Shown: piece by piece, positions 46,201 through 59,236 of the stretch
Position numbering within the stretch: the first letter of the stretch is position 1
How the letters are laid out: the number at the start of each line of letters is the position of its first letter
The notes under the pieces: model-generated
The model's database searches: none
What the model was told of the DNA's origin: nothing
Seen by the model: the letters and a program-made list of their open reading frames with translations, nothing else
Source: Eutypa lata
Taxonomy: Eukaryota; Ascomycota; Sordariomycetes; Xylariales; Diatrypaceae
Reading direction: 5' to 3'
NCBI GenBank assembly: GCA_022661535.1
Contig: JAKULF010000004.1
Location: 372,001-436,000, forward strand
DNA: 64,000 nt
Program-made: the position numbers and the translations under genes

Positions 46201-48221
46201 GCTTTGCTAAGCGTCTCAGGGCCACCATTGCAGTTATGCGTGGTGTTCGAGATGTTACAAAACTTGGCAGCTGTATCAAAGCAGCAAATACCCCCTGGAC
46301 TCTCTTCTTCAGTGCCACGTCAAGACAGAGCGGAACTTCATGGCTGTTGTACAAATCCTGACAAAAAGAGCAGTGGGAAGTCGTCAAGTTGCCCCCCTTT
46401 TCGGCAGGAATTATGAGCGTATTGTCCACGGCACAGCAGACGTAGCTCAAGGTATCAATTATTTGGCATTGTTCGCGCTCATGAAGCTCAGGAAAGCGGT
46501 TGCTAACACAGTTAGCACCAAACAACCACGACTAGGAAGCAAAACACACCATAATGCGTCACCTAACCCCGCGAGATCTGCTTTAGGTTCCATCCGAAGT
46601 ATGTCGTATATCCGAGATGTAACTTGAGGCAAGGACCGCGATTCATCTGATACTTTCCTACGTTTAGATCGTGGCTCGCTAGGGGTATTTCTATCCGGGG
46701 CAATATGTAAGGACATCACTTGATTCCCCAAATCCTTAGTAGAGAACTGCTCAGGCTGTATAGCTGTTTCCAGAGAAGTGGGCACAGGGTCAGCAGTCAC
46801 CTTTCTGAGGAGTTCTGAACATCTCTATATCGCCGTTAGTGGTAACACCCCTCAGGGTCGGATACTCAATACTTACCCATAAGTCGTTCTCAACAACAGT
46901 TGTAGCGCTATGAATCAATTGGGTATCAAGAGCAGGCAGTAGGTGCGATGCTACTAATCGAGATACCGGCTTGTAGTGTAAGGAGGCATCGGCCACGTTG
47001 ATAAGAGCCTTGCATAGCAGTTGAGCATCAGGGCCCGCGTTGTCCTCTGCGTAATTCACAGTTGGGTAGTTAGACATTTCAATACAAATTATCACTAACA
47101 CAACGTAGGTTTTCTCCTGCACCAATGGATCGATGTTTTTGCTGCTCTGAAACACTTCTAAGAAACGCAAAGCGTTATGTAATAGAAGCGGAAGAGAACT
47201 GGGACACGTGTATTGCCATTGTTGCTGCGCTTCATGTAGGGAAAGGTGTGCATCCAGAATCGACGAAACATACTCCTGAAAAGGTGATATGATATCGTAA
47301 CCTGAGATGCGGCGGGTGAAAGGAAGCGACATGACGGCCAAAATACCAGAGGCGTGTCGTATGGCTTGCGACGCGGACGGTAGTGCATAGGTACATTGCT
47401 GCTGAAGTAGTTGCGAGTCTCCATTTTCGATAGACTCAAGAAATGTGACCGGTGGTAGTCTTACAGCAAAGGGTAAGTTCTTCTTCGTAGCAGAGACCTT
47501 AGGTTCTTTCAGACGAGAACATATCGCTTGTGATATATTAGCTATAGGAATACATAGAAATACGAGTTACTATCTACTCACCATCGAAGTTGAGTTTCAA
47601 ATAGGCTAAGAATTGTGGGATAAATGACCACAGGGCAGTAGTTCGACATGCTACCGAGAAGACGACATGGAAGAATGCCTCAATGGCTGATGTAAGGTCA
47701 ATAGACTGACTATACCCTAGCATCTTAAGAACCTTAGGAAATATCCATATCCACAGTGGCTCTCTGCCTCTAAAAAGATACATATCAGGTTCCGAGGTAG
47801 TGAGAAGGACTTCGGGAGTCTCATTGACGGCAACTTTCAAGAAGTTGATGGCTCTCAATGCCTCTGATTTGAGATGGGACTTGTCGAAGGGGTCATCCCA
47901 TTTCAGGCCTTCCAATGTGACACGAGCATAGACATAGATCAGCATGTGATTATGGCTTATACGCTCTTCCTGGGTTTTCAGATTTTCGGGCTGATCCTTG
48001 ACCTTCTCGATGATCCCGATGAGCTTCCCAAGCTCTGCTGTCTCATCCGGCCGCGAAGACCTCGTCGAAGCCGAGATATTCTCCACAAGCTGAGCAGCCA
48101 ATGTGGAAGGCGGCGGTTGGCCCTGGTTGGTGGAGCCATTGACAAAGCTCTCGCGACCCGGAGGTCCAGGTCTTCCATGAGAAGTTGGAGGCATCATTGA
48201 TTCGTATTGTTCATTCTCCAA
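40275..48221 (-). CDS. uvsB: ATR/Mec1-type DNA-damage checkpoint kinase, twelve exons
   Basis: A phosphatidylinositol-3-kinase-like Ser/Thr kinase acting at RPA-coated single-stranded DNA in the nucleus. Minus-strand exons: 47582-48221, 46877-47526, 46550-46824, 46098-46502, 45891-46049, 45735-45831, 45207-45683, 44905-45153, 43623-44855, 43099-43573, 42555-43038 and 40275-42504. They total 7374 nt (2457 residues), the normal ATR length, with introns of 47-60 nt and all phases consistent. The N-terminal 1500 residues are helical-repeat (HEAT-like). The FAT region follows, then the kinase domain with GHLAAMMKDA, the catalytic LGLGDRHGENVL near residue 2300, and HVDFN in place of DFG. The FATC end (PKNLAAMYIGWCPFL) is intact. 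At the exon 9/10 junction two acceptors keep the frame; I chose the 49-nt intron because 25 nt would be too short. The gene diverges from COX16 across 495 bases. Confidence 0.95.
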
Positions 48222-48716
48222 GATTGTATGTAGGGTAGGCTAGAGCAATGTCCAAGAATTTAGCATGTCGTACTATCACTTGCTACTGTATTGGGCTCTT
48301 GCCCAGTCCAGAATGTGTCGATATAGCAACCAAGACACGAAATTGACACGGGCCCACGTGAGTGATAGTTAGATTGAGGTCAATTCAGTTAGCCGCTCGG
48401 AACTCATCCATAGAAGCTCCGACCGTACTACAAACAACCTTAACAAAGTTAACTAGAGCTGCAGGTGGTACGTGCACCTACCTAGGTATCATCAGATAGG
48501 TAATCGAAAGTTCCCCAACTGATGTCACAGGTCTTACTTCTGACGCCTCAACTTTCAAGCATTTCAACTGTAATTGTGTGATAATACGATCTCCGACTAC
48601 GACAACGACTCGAATCAATTACAGACTTGACGATACTCAAGACCGCTGTTACCATTCCCTACAGTTATTTATAAAAAAGCACAAGCAATTGCGACGCCCA
48701 GTTCATTTTGTGGAAG
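48222..48716. promoter_or_regulatory. Shared divergent promoter region of ATR and COX16
   Basis: 495 bases separate the two start codons. A TATAAAAAA word at about 48669 lies 48 bases upstream of the COX16 start. CCTACCTAGGTA-type words occur near 48480. No coding sequence. Confidence 0.6.
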
Positions 48717-49165
48717 ATGGCAGTATTCCAGTCCAAGAAGTTTCGAGGCGCCGCTGAGGCTGGGACATTCGCAGCTAGATACCGCGCGGTTATGGCGAAA
48801 CACCCGTTCTTGCTTTTTGGCCTACCATTCATGTCAGTCATCGTAGCTGGATCTTTCGTCCTAACTCCCGCGACGGCTGTGCGCTACGAGAAGCACGACC
48901 GACGAGTCCGGCAAATGACTCGGGACGAAGAATTAGGTGTCGGCAAGGCGGGACGCAGAGTCAACATTAAAGATGAATACTATGTAGGTTTTCTTCTTAT
49001 TTGTCTTTTTTATATGCGCACGATCAGCTTCGAACAGGAGGCGCTGCCGCCATTAAGGACTCGATGCTAACATTGTAACTGCAGAGATTGGCGGCAAAGG
49101 ATATCGACAACTGGGAGCAGAAGCGTGTTAAGAGACTCCCGGGAGAACACGATGGTGTATTGTAA
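48717..49165 (+). CDS. COX16: Cytochrome c oxidase assembly protein COX16
   Basis: Exons 48717-48983 and 49085-49165 are joined by a 101-nt phase-0 intron (GTAGGT...CTAACATTGTAACTGCAG), giving 115 residues. Features fit COX16, a small inner-membrane protein that helps build complex IV: an N-terminal basic/amphipathic part (MAVFQSKKF, then AARYRAVMAKHP), one membrane span (FLLFGLPFMSVIVAGSFVL), then TPATAVRYEKHDRRV and a soluble tail with DIDNWEQKRVKRLPGE. The second exon completes this conserved tail; without splicing the protein would end in a short unrelated sequence. The length is normal for fungi. The start is the first ATG of the frame; it lies downstream of a TATA-like word. Confidence 0.94.
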
Positions 49166-52100
49166 ATGAATCATCAGTCTTCGAAGCTCGATTAAGGTCC
49201 AATCGCCCTTTCCATTCGCCCGCTAGGCTTCGCCGAGCACTACTCGTAGAGGTGTTCCCCTGGTCGCCAACGGATTCACCCGCTACCCGATGTTGCGATT
49301 CGGCCTATATACGAAAGGCTGGCATGTGTCATGGCATGATATCCGAGCGAACCCGGCGCCGGCCTACTTAAACTCGAGCGGGTGCAGTACTCCAATCGGA
49401 TCTTGATATCCTCCGACTAGCAAAGCTCACCTTTTGATCGAATGGCTCTCGTTAGTGGCAGCTAAGGCATATTGGCCGTATAGCATGTGCCATTCCCGAC
49501 GGAACTGTCATATCCGGGGAAGTTTTAGGGACCTCGACGGCCCCTATCTAACGAGCCACTGAAATAAAGTTTACACTAAGCCAAGCCAGCAGGACACAGC
49601 TAGTTCTAATAGCGCCCCCCTGATAGGATAGGATAGGTCAGATACGTCTGCGAGGCCGTAGGTGCAATGAGTCGGTTCGAGACCCTCGTTCAGCTCGGTA
49701 ACCAGAGCAAACCGCGGGGACCAAAGTCCACTGCTATGGGTCACTGAAAGGGGCTAATGTATGAATGGCAATGAAAGAAAATGCAAGAGCTACTTCGTGA
49801 AGATGATCCGACGATGTCAACTTGACTTGTTTAGAGATGACCTGTTTAAACCTACGCACTTGCCAAAGTATATATAATATACTCTATTATATTCAAACGA
49901 GCAACAAGTATAGCTCACAGAAACCTGTATTATATGTCGATCATTGCTAGATCTCGCCTTTTATCAACGTAATACTATATCAACGCTTCGAGTTGATATC
50001 CAATAGTCTAGCTTCATACTTGTGACAATGGTCTAATACATACGCAGATGATGTCGGTCCCGAGATGATAAGATGCCTCTCTAGTATACCGTCCCTAGTT
50101 TAGCTTCGTGAATACACACCAGCCCAGACGTTCAACTCGAGAAGCTCATCGCAACCTTGAGCAGATTGGTAATGGTGTGCTCGAGTAAGAAAATGAGTCC
50201 AGACACAACTAGTCCATTGCGGGGGAAGAGACTATTGACAGCACAACGGACGGAGGACATACGTACCTACTTCCCTAGTTATTAGACGATGCAACCTTAA
50301 TTGGTGGACCGAAAAAGAAAAGTTGATCTCGATGAACCACAATCTCTTGCCCGCAACTCAATATCAACCACAACCTTCCTAATCCAGCCTCATTCGGTGC
50401 GGGTTCATTCATCCGACTACGTGGGAAACGAATCGCTTTTTACCCTTTAGAGCGTACCTGCTTGGTACCTTACTCCCACAGCTGGGTTCTGAAGAAACTC
50501 TAAATGGCCTCCTTAAATCAAGATGGGGGCCAGGGCTAGCCACAGGTACATAATGTAAAGTGTGCGATTATCTCATACGTAGCAGTATGAAGAAAAAAAT
50601 ACGACGGTGATATAAGACACGATTAGATTGTACTGACTCGATTCGATCCGAACTTTGTCAATCAGGGGTAAGTATGTCCATATCCACGTCTCAGGTATAA
50701 AAAAATACAAAGAAAAAAGGGTAGGTCTCTTGACGCCTAGGATCGACGAGGCTATGTATCTATCACATTGCATCTTCGGGGGCACGTGCATCTTCATCGA
50801 GCAATGCCGTGCCACCAGCTCAGCAGGTTATGATATAACGGCGCAGACTGTGAGACGCTGAATCGGTTGTAGATCCGCGCACTGCATGTTGCAAAACACC
50901 TTCTGACGGACATCATCACACCTAGTTAACGGTCGCTCCTCGCTATCCACAATCCAGCCAATCTAGGTGTTATAATAGGTCCTGACATACATGATGGTTA
51001 CGCCATAGGGGGGACACAACATAACTACCTACCTATGTATTAAAGGAGAACCGCCCGGCGATTAATAATATCGAAGGTTACCGCCAGGTCAGGCTGCAGA
51101 TCAGGCTGCGTGGGTGTTTCTTCGCTGCCTGTCTGTTTTTTTGCTGCTCGTAACTTTCGTTTCCCCTTAAAGTGCGGGGTGCATTGTTGTTTATACTACA
51201 TAGTAGTTACTTACCAAAGTATGTGATATCAATTCGACATCGGATTTAATTACGTGCAGGTTGCAGCAGTGTGGCCCGCTATTTTAGAACTGTTCCTGGA
51301 TGCCTTGGAAGTTGGAACAAAAAGTTTCGATTTAGTTATCTCCATTAATTTAGCCAGATTCGGTAAGTCATGGCAGGGATCTACAGATCAACCAAAGCCA
51401 TGGAATCATACGTAGGTACATATGTGATGTGGTAGGCGGCCGGCTTTTATTATATTTCAGCCCGCTGCCAACCCATCGTTCGTCGCCAAGTTTCGAGATC
51501 TATCCATCCGATCAACATTCAAGGTCAGATCGAAACGAAAGACTCCATTACTTTAAAACACGCCTCTGGGCACGCAATCTGGGTGTATGTATGCAGGTAC
51601 CTAAATATGTACGTTCGGTTCGATACCCGCTCAAGCCGCTCTCATCATAATGTCGAATGCATCATGGTCAGCTTATTTTACTATGTACATGTATCTGGCG
51701 TCTAGTTAGAGGTAGCTGCTAGGTAGACTGCCCGTCATAGACGTGGATCAATGTTTTTACAATTCTTACCGAAAACGAAAGAAAAAAAAACCCTAGCAAA
51801 AATAGTCGTAAGCTTCTAAATATTAACTATTACTTCTCATGAGCTTCAGCCCCCCCCCCCCCCGCGCCGGTGCCCAATCGGATCTAGATGTTCAGCAGAA
51901 GTCAATAATAAGCACCACCCACAGCCTCGGCACCACGCCAGGTCCGCATTGTAGTAATGTGTTAGGTGTTGAGGCGTTGCCCAATTGAAGGCTCCCAAAG
52001 GGTGCACACCATATCGCAAGAAAAGGTCCGGTCGAAAATTAGGGAAGATAAAAAAAAAAAAACCTTTCCACATCACCAACCCACTTCGCGCCGAGTCGGA

Positions 52101-53053
52101 AGGTTTGGAGAAGAATTACTACCTAGAAGAAGAAAATTCTGCGCTACCAGAGATCGCTTCCTCGCTTCCTGACTTGCCGGCTTGCTCGCTCGCCAGCCCT
52201 GCTTGCTTGTCTGCTTGTTACCTACCACCCTCCACCGGTTGACCGGCTGTACCGGTTTTTTAAAATGCCCTTAAGACAAGCCGGACTGGTACGAGCGCAC
52301 GCTATCTAGTGATTGACGGACCTATGAGGGTGCACAGAAACCCCTTGGAGCACTCGTGTAATTTGACCCCAAAAAGATCGCCGCTATGTCATAAGGTTAC
52401 GAACTATGACGCATCTGTCCCATCCCGCTTATCAACCTGCATCGCCAAATGCCATGCCCAAGGCTGACGCTAATAACCTTGGAGGGGTGGTGTACTATGT
52501 AGGTGTAGTGACGGCGCAGCATCTTGTGAGCAACCAAAAAAAAAAAAGTTACGGTACTAAGCTCGTATCCCCGCTACGAGCTGTAAGCATTAAGCTTTTT
52601 TAAGTTTTTCTTTTTCTCTTCTCTCATTGTATGCAAGGCACCATTTCGCTTTCTTATGCCACTAGTGCTAGTCATGAATGGCATCCTCAATATATAGACA
52701 GGGATAATCAGGCACACCAGTACGCCGAGTGGCTACCCAAGTTACTACTACCTTGCTACCTTGCTGCCATCCGATCCGAGATCGATCTCCCATCCTACAT
52801 ATATCAATATAACCCATACCCATCTCCGCCCGGCTGAGCCGGTTTCGTTTCTAGAAGACTTTCTTCTGCCAAGCATATTTGCGAAACATCCAGAGTGAGC
52901 CTAGATACTCTCTCTCTGGGGTCAGCAAAGGCCTGACTTACATGTAGTTGTCGACCTAAGCCCTCTCTTCCACCCCCAATATTTTTATTCGACACACTCT
53001 TTCCCCCCATTCTGTCTCTTTAGGCAACTATATAGAAACACGCATCGGTCACG
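49166..53053. other. 3.9-kb gene-free region
   Basis: No gene or RNA gene recognised. It contains a run of 14 C at 51850-51863, several A-runs and many short repeats. The right part is CT-rich, as is common upstream of fungal start codons. A GGTTCGAGACC word at about 49673 looks like a tRNA T-loop but lacks a pairing stem. Confidence 0.5.
51850..51863. repeat. Poly-C run of 14
   Basis: Uninterrupted C run; similar runs of 13 at 25407-25419 and 11 at 57338-57348, all in gaps. Confidence 0.9.
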
Positions 53054-53716
53054 ATGCCTACCCTCTTTCCTAAGAGCTCCAAAGGGAGCCTATTCCGGAA
53101 GGCTCAAGCCGAGGGAGGTGAACTGCCTACCCACAGACGCAAGACTAGCCTAGCAAGCAGCTTAGCAAGCACCGTCACTCGCTCGTCGACGGAATCACAC
53201 CGAAAACCCGGGTCCTTCGACCCTCTCTCCTTACACCCGCCTCTGTCCATCAACACGTCGCCGCAGTTCGACGAGGAGCGGTACCGCGAGGACACGGAGC
53301 GGGAGAGCCGGTTCTTCAACCCGACGCGCCGGGCGGAAGACCACTACCAGGACTCGCCCGAGTACTCGCCGGTCAAGGGCGAGAACTGCTTCTTCCGCCG
53401 GGACGGCCACAAGCGGATAACGTACGTCTACGACCAGACGACGCAGTGGCCGCTCAAGGACTGGCAGACCATCCCGCCGGGCCTGGCGCATATCGACGAC
53501 ATGTCAGAACCCACCACGCCCTTGACGCCTCGCCCGGCGAGCCACCACCACAACCACCAGAAGCGGCCGGTCCAGTGGATGACAGATGACCCCAGTTTCT
53601 ACGTCCAGCGGGGCGAGTGGAAGCGACGGGGCATCGTCTTCCATCTCGACGACGCCGCCGAGGAAGAGCAAGAACAGCACTTCCCTATCGATGAACCCTT
53701 CGAGTTTCCCGGCTGA
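53054..53716 (+). CDS. Hypothetical protein, 220 residues
   Basis: An intronless open frame from an ATG in good context (GTCACGATGCC). The first 65 residues are Ser/Thr/basic-rich and probably disordered. The middle has an ERYREDTERESRFFNPTRR charged helix and a compact part with GENCFFRRDGHKRITYVYD and TTQWPLKDWQTIPPG. The C-terminal part has VQWMTDDPSFYVQRGEWKRRGIVF before an acidic end. This strongly biased, GC-rich, aromatic-rich coding pattern supports a real gene. I do not recognise the family and assign no function. No signal peptide or membrane span is visible. Confidence 0.72.
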   Translation: MPTLFPKSSKGSLFRKAQAEGGELPTHRRKTSLASSLASTVTRSSTESHRKPGSFDPLSLHPPLSINTSPQFDEERYREDTERESRFFNPTRRAEDHYQDSPEYSPVKGENCFFRRDGHKRITYVYDQTTQWPLKDWQTIPPGLAHIDDMSEPTTPLTPRPASHHHNHQKRPVQWMTDDPSFYVQRGEWKRRGIVFHLDDAAEEEQEQHFPIDEPFEFPG

Positions 53717-55314
53717 AGCTCGAAGCCCATATCATAATCTGCCTTGAAGTATTTTCAAGCAGGAAGATACATCAACCATTACCTAGCCCCGTCACGGGAG
53801 CCTTGTCACATCACTATTGTATTATTGACGCACATGACGTTCAACGATTTAATGTCTTTTATTACAAGCTTGGGTTATTCGGGTACGGCGCAGAGGAAGA
53901 TGTGCCCGAGAAGATTATTGCGATAGTCGCTATGAGATATACACTCATGCACACCCCCCATACACATCCACATGACGAGAGGAGCATCATCGCTATGGAT
54001 CTTCATATTACTATTACCTACCCACCTACTTAGTTGGCTAGGCATACTGCGTATCGCTGTAGCAAGTCTTTTTGTATAACTACTGTACATCATTTGCTAT
54101 TATCTTGTAATAGGGGTAGCATCTCCCGGGTGTTGGAGGAAATTAACTAGGACAGAGATACCAATTTGACATTTTATAATACACAATCATATCAAAGAAC
54201 CATGTGTTACCTACCCAGACCTGGCTTGCCATTACGTGAAAACCTCCGTGATTCGTCTCAGCCAAAGGCGTAGACACTACCTAGAAATACTACATGATTC
54301 AAATACCTTCTCGTACCCGAACAAATGAATACGATCCGATCCGATCCCCCAAATCCGACCTTTTGAGCGGTTCCCTGTCTAGATCCCCACGCGGTTGATG
54401 TGTGAGACCTGCCCCCTTGAAAATCAGCCACACAGAAGAATATATGCCGGTAATGTACCGTACCCATCCCTTTCCCTCCCTTCTATCGCGTTTCTAGAAC
54501 GGAAATATCTTGCTCCGTATGTGCCATGTCTTATACAATATTTATCGATTCCTCATCGTCGGGCCATAATTCATACATACTGTAGTCTAATTATACACGA
54601 TCTGTCTTAGATCATAGAGGGGCGAGTAAGGGATAAGCCGGTTCGGTTCGGTTCGTGGGGGTTTCGGCTGAGCATGTATAATACACAAATTAATGAACTC
54701 CGTATACGGTCAACACGAATTTAGTCTGCGGCGCGAAGAATTGTGTGGTATTCATGCTATGTACATGCAGTTATACTACACCCAACTACCCCTTGCATTG
54801 GTCACTTTGCTAGGGTGGAAGATACAGTCGGAGGTGAAGAGACAAGTGTGCTATGGAGGTAGGATGGGCATATATAGGAAAAATCTTCGTAGTAACCTAG
54901 TCAGTCGGCATATTGTTTTGTCTTGCCCTATCTTACATGCTTTAGGTAGAGAAAGAGAGGCTTTGGGGGTATTGCGTAGAGGGGAAATCTATCGGCAAAT
55001 GACGGTGTACGTACAAGCTGTGCTTTCTAGTGGTATAATACATTTAGTCATTTCCTGTTGGCTGCCGGTGTGACTGGCTATTTGTGCTACCCACCATGAT
55101 TGGGATAATTTTGTTAGGGAAGTACATAGAAACCCGCCTGCCAACATTTACAGGGGCATTTTGACCATCAAAAAGAATCAGAGGTATCATCTAGTTAGAG
55201 CCTTTAATTCCCAACACCTCTTTCTACTTGAGTCTGACTTTGTAATTATTTTTTGCCCAGGTAATTGATTGCGTTCTTCAGCACTCTTCAAGGCACTTGT
55301 TAATTGCCATCATC
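53717..55314. other. 1.6-kb gene-free region
   Basis: Between the hypothetical gene and the alpha/beta hydrolase. A 126-codon frame at 54693-55073 has no motif and weak codon bias, so it is not called. Confidence 0.5.
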
Positions 55315-56383
55315 ATGCCGACCACCACGCTTCCTTCCAAGCCAGGCGCTGAAATTGCTTATGAGCTTCTCTCGGGTGATACTGCCAGCAGTCTCCTTGT
55401 CGTCTGCCTTAACGGCCTAGGCCTTGCGCAAAGTGTTTGGGAGCCGGCTATCAAGATCTTCCAGCGGTCCAATATCTCCCCGAAGCCGTGGATACTTACG
55501 TACGACCGCTATGGCCAGGGAGCTTCGGCTCGGGATCCCCGCGAAGCTTGGCCGGAAAAAGATGCCGGCTACGCTCATACCCTAGACGATGTTACTGATG
55601 ATCTCTACGAGTTGATTCAGACCTTGTGTGCCGAATGCAGCTCACGGATTGTGTTCGTGAACAACAGCATAGGTGCCCACATTGCCCGACGATATGCCGA
55701 CAGGTAACAAACGCAAAGTCCATATGTTGTGCTAGAGCTAGGCCTTATAGCTGACTTCTCTCGGCTCAGGTATCCGACTGTCGTCGAAGGAATCTTATTT
55801 CTCGATTCCAATCCCGGCAACACTGACTACGCGACAATCTGGCCTAACCCGAAGGACCCATCATTCAATCTAGAGCAAATGGCTCCACCAAACACCCCCC
55901 TTGATGTCTACGTAGCCGCATACACAAAGATGACTACCGTCTTTGCATCGGGAGCGAAGAATGGTGAAGGATTCGACCGGCGAGAGATCAAAAACATCTT
56001 GCCAGACCCATCTAAGCCAAAGCTCAAAGGTTCAAAGACCTCAGATAAGGGCCCCTGGGTAACTGTCGTTGGACATGAACTCGAACAATTTTCCAAGGAA
56101 GAATGGGCGATGCTGAAGGTCCCAATCGGAATGGCTGCCATGTACACTCAGCCGTAAGTCAAATCTTTTTGGTGACCTGAAATGAAAAAAAGACCATGTT
56201 TTACTAAGACAAGACAGTATGTGGGAGAAATATAACGAGGGACTTTGCAAGCTTACTGACTCAGAAAGGGCCAAGGGGCCACTAATTGCCCCAGGGACCG
56301 GACACTTTGTGCAGAAGGACAACCCGCCCTTTGTCGCTGAGCAGCTGGAGGAGCTTGTCAAGAACGTTGAAGGATCTCACTGA
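55315..56383 (+). CDS. Alpha/beta-hydrolase-fold protein, three exons
   Basis: Exons 55315-55703, 55770-56153 and 56218-56383 give 312 residues, with introns of 66 and 64 nt that splice in phase. The fold marks are an early strand with LLVVCLNGLGLAQSVWEP (oxyanion-hole side), PWILTYDRYGQGAS, the nucleophile-elbow strand RIVFVNNSIGAHIARRYA, and a late histidine in APGTGHFVQKDNP. The elbow reads N-x-S-x-G instead of the usual G-x-S-x-G, and an acidic residue for the triad is not obvious. The protein has no signal peptide, so a cytosolic esterase- or lactonase-like hydrolase is likely; the substrate is unknown. The start is the ATG of MPTTTLPSKPG. Confidence 0.88.
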
Positions 56384-57747
56384 TTGAAGAACGGCTCTGA
56401 GGGTTCTGTCTCAGGCCTTTACATTCGCACATGAGGGAATATTTCACGTGGCACTTTATCTAAGTCTCGCGCCAAACACCATGAATCAAATTGTTATAAT
56501 TTCTGTAGCTTCTTAAAAAGTACCAGAAGATCCTATTACCTGGAATAAAACACCCCCTTGTCGAAATATATAAACACGAGCAAGCTCGTAAACACATTCA
56601 AGTGACTGATATTTTACCTACTGTAAAAAGTAAACGCTATACTTGACTGAAGCAGGTAAATATTGCCATCATTCACTCCTAATGGGATATGGAAGATTTA
56701 ACTGCTACTAACCAGCCCTGAAAAGATCAATGGCAAAGCTCAAAAAGTAACCTTTGAAATTATTATTATCGTGTTCAACCAACCTACATGAGAAGGCGAC
56801 CCTGACTTCAGCTCAGTCCAATCGCCATAGAGCGCATGAAAGCAGCCCACCAGAGATATTTGTCTTGTCGATCATCTGTATAGACTTTTGATGGTAAAGT
56901 CAAAATCATTGTTCAGCCCTTTAGTGTGAAATTAATAGATTTTCAGGGGAAATAGCTAATGTAGTTATGACACGAATGCATCTATCTTCATGATTCTATG
57001 TCTATTCATTGGATAATTGTAAGACGCCGATATCTCCCAGTATTTCCCCATTTATAAGATATAAAGATAAAGACCATCTACTGTCGTATACTTTGAAAAT
57101 TGTCAGAAGAAGCCTCATTCGTATAATCATCGTGAATGTCCCTCTGCCAGCAGGACCCAAGTGACGTCGCTAACAATGTCAAACCGCAAGATAGAAGGGG
57201 CCGCCCCACGTTGTCCAGTTATATAGGATCAGCCCCTTCGAGAAGCAAGTGGTGGACCACGTCGATATGGCAGGATGATCCTTACGACAAGTAACCCTTA
57301 CCAGCTGCCGACATCATTGCAGTAACCATTACGAATACCCCCCCCCCCACCCAAGCACGCTAATGTCCCGATCTAATCCTTGCAACTGCATCTCTAAAGA
57401 GATGGACATGAGACATTCTATACAACTCTATGTAGACTGTATAAGAATTCATCTACTTTTTCAGCCGCGGTGTTTCTGCTTGGATACCTCTCTAACTATG
57501 TACCTACCTACTTCGTAGTTGAGCAGAAAGCATAGGTAGGTACTTTAAACGGAGTTATCTACAGTACGTTCTACAGCATGTCCTCATCTTCACAGCTTTA
57601 CGTGCCTGGTCTATTTGAAAAATACCTAGGTAGGTGCCCAAATATCTCACGTCAAGGAACAGACCACTACGCCGAAATCCAGAAACCAAGTACGTTAAAT
57701 CTAGACACCTACAAGAAGTAGATACTTGCTAGGTTACTTACGTGAAT
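56384..57747. other. 1.4-kb gap between convergent genes
   Basis: No gene seen. Both flanking genes end here. It has a run of 11 C at 57338-57348 and CTACCTAC words near 57500. Confidence 0.6.
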
Positions 57748-59236
57748 CTAAACCAACCCCCCAAACCCCAAACCCCCAACATCAGCGCTCACCTCTCTCC
57801 CCTGCATCATCTCCGCCATGACCATCCCGGTCCCAAGACTAAGACTGATACCCCAGGGTCCGTGACCAGCAGCTAGATACACGCCACCCTCGGCCCCGGG
57901 TCTCGTCTTAACGCCGGGCCCAAGCCACGCGTCGGGAATGCGATCCAGGATCGGCGTGCCCCGCGCCGTGGCAGGTCGGAAACACAGACCTTCTCTGATG
58001 ACTTCTATTTCATCATCATCATCATCACCGTCGGTGGTAGATCCGAGAACAAGCCTCGCCGTCCCCCGCAACCGCTCAATAGCCTCCCTCCTGATCCCGG
58101 CGCGCGCATCCGCCGGTAGATGCGGGAGGGGTTCCGTGGCCGAGTTCAAACCCGCTACGTAGATGTAGCCGTCGGCGCGGGAGAACATCTCGGGTGCGTA
58201 TCCATCGCCTGGGGGCGCAGCTATGAAGACGGCGTGACATCCGACCTGTGCCTCTTTTGCGTCCTTTTCTTCTCTCTGTTTCCCCCCATCTTTGACTCCA
58301 GCTCCAGCCCACCTAGGAGACCTCACAACCAGCGAATGCCCCGCGAGGCTCGAGACCGGCAGCGAAGGCGCGGTCGAACGGGGGAACAAAGACGCGAAGA
58401 CGTGCGGCGACCAGGCGCCCGCGGCGATCAGGAGGCGCGTGCAGGGGATGTCGGTTTCGGTTTCCGAGGAGACTCCTGGCTCGGTGGGAGTGGTCGCTAT
58501 GCGGACGCCGGAGAGCTCGCCGTGCATGGCGTCGGTGTGGATTGCGATGGCGCGGGCGGGGTGGTGCAGGTGGACGCCGGCGGAGAGGCATTTTTGTAGG
58601 AGGTGGTGGCTGAGTTTGAGGGGGTCTCTGGAATTGGTTGGGGTTTGTGTGTTAGTGATGGTGGTAGATAGATAAGTGGATAGATGGACGGTAAGAAGAA
58701 AGGAAAGAAAGAATATTGATACAGACAGATAAACAGACGAACACTTACACTTGCGCAACACTCCCCTCCTCACTAATAACCTGAACAGCATCGCCCTCCC
58801 GGCTCCTCAACCACCTCGGCGGCACACCAGCAAAGGGCTCACCATTTGCAGCCTCGGCGCGGCTAGCCCCATCACGGCACCAGACAGCAGCCATCGTATC
58901 CCTATTTCTCCTCTCACCACCACCCCCCTCTTTCCCGCTCCCCATCCCCACCTGAAAACTAACAGAAGTACTCCCCACGTACCCCCACTTGCGCCCCCCA
59001 TCATCAGATTCGGCCAGCCGCCGGTGCTCCTCGAAGCTGAGGGCGCCGAGGGCAGCGCTCGCGGCCGAGAACCAGTCCTTGGCTAGGAAGCCGCCGGCGT
59101 AGCCCGAGGCCGAGGCGAAGAGGTCCCCCGGGGACGCTTCGACGAGATGGATCGTGTTGCCCGGTTGGTGCTGGGAGAGGTAGTGGGCGGTCGAGACGCC
59201 GATTATGCCTGTCCCGAGGATGATGGTTGTGCTCAT
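57748..59236 (-). CDS. FAD-dependent oxidoreductase, DAO family (TDA3-like)
   Basis: Exons 58749-59236 and 57748-58627 (minus strand) give 455 residues, with a 121-nt phase-2 intron. The N-terminus is a Rossmann dinucleotide fold: TIILGTGIIGVSTAHYL, then the acidic strand end IHLVEASP and the conserved SGYAGGFLAKDW block. The C-terminal half has LLIAAGAWSPHVF, GYIYVAGLN, CFRPATARGTPILDRIP and YLAAGHGPWGISLSLGTG, which closes on FAD. This is the D-amino-acid-oxidase/glycine-oxidase superfamily; the closest known type I recall is the yeast TDA3 group. The substrate cannot be told. Several insertions are low complexity (GSGKEGGGGERR, GDDDDDEIE). A TG microsatellite lies directly upstream of the start codon. 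The gene diverges from the short-chain dehydrogenase. Confidence 0.9.

Noticed and set aside
49660..49690. tRNA-like T-loop word GGTTCGAGACC
   Set aside because: No pairing T stem and no acceptor, D or anticodon arms at proper spacing.
54693..55073. Plus-strand frame of 126 codons
   Set aside because: No motif, weak codon bias and no support from context.
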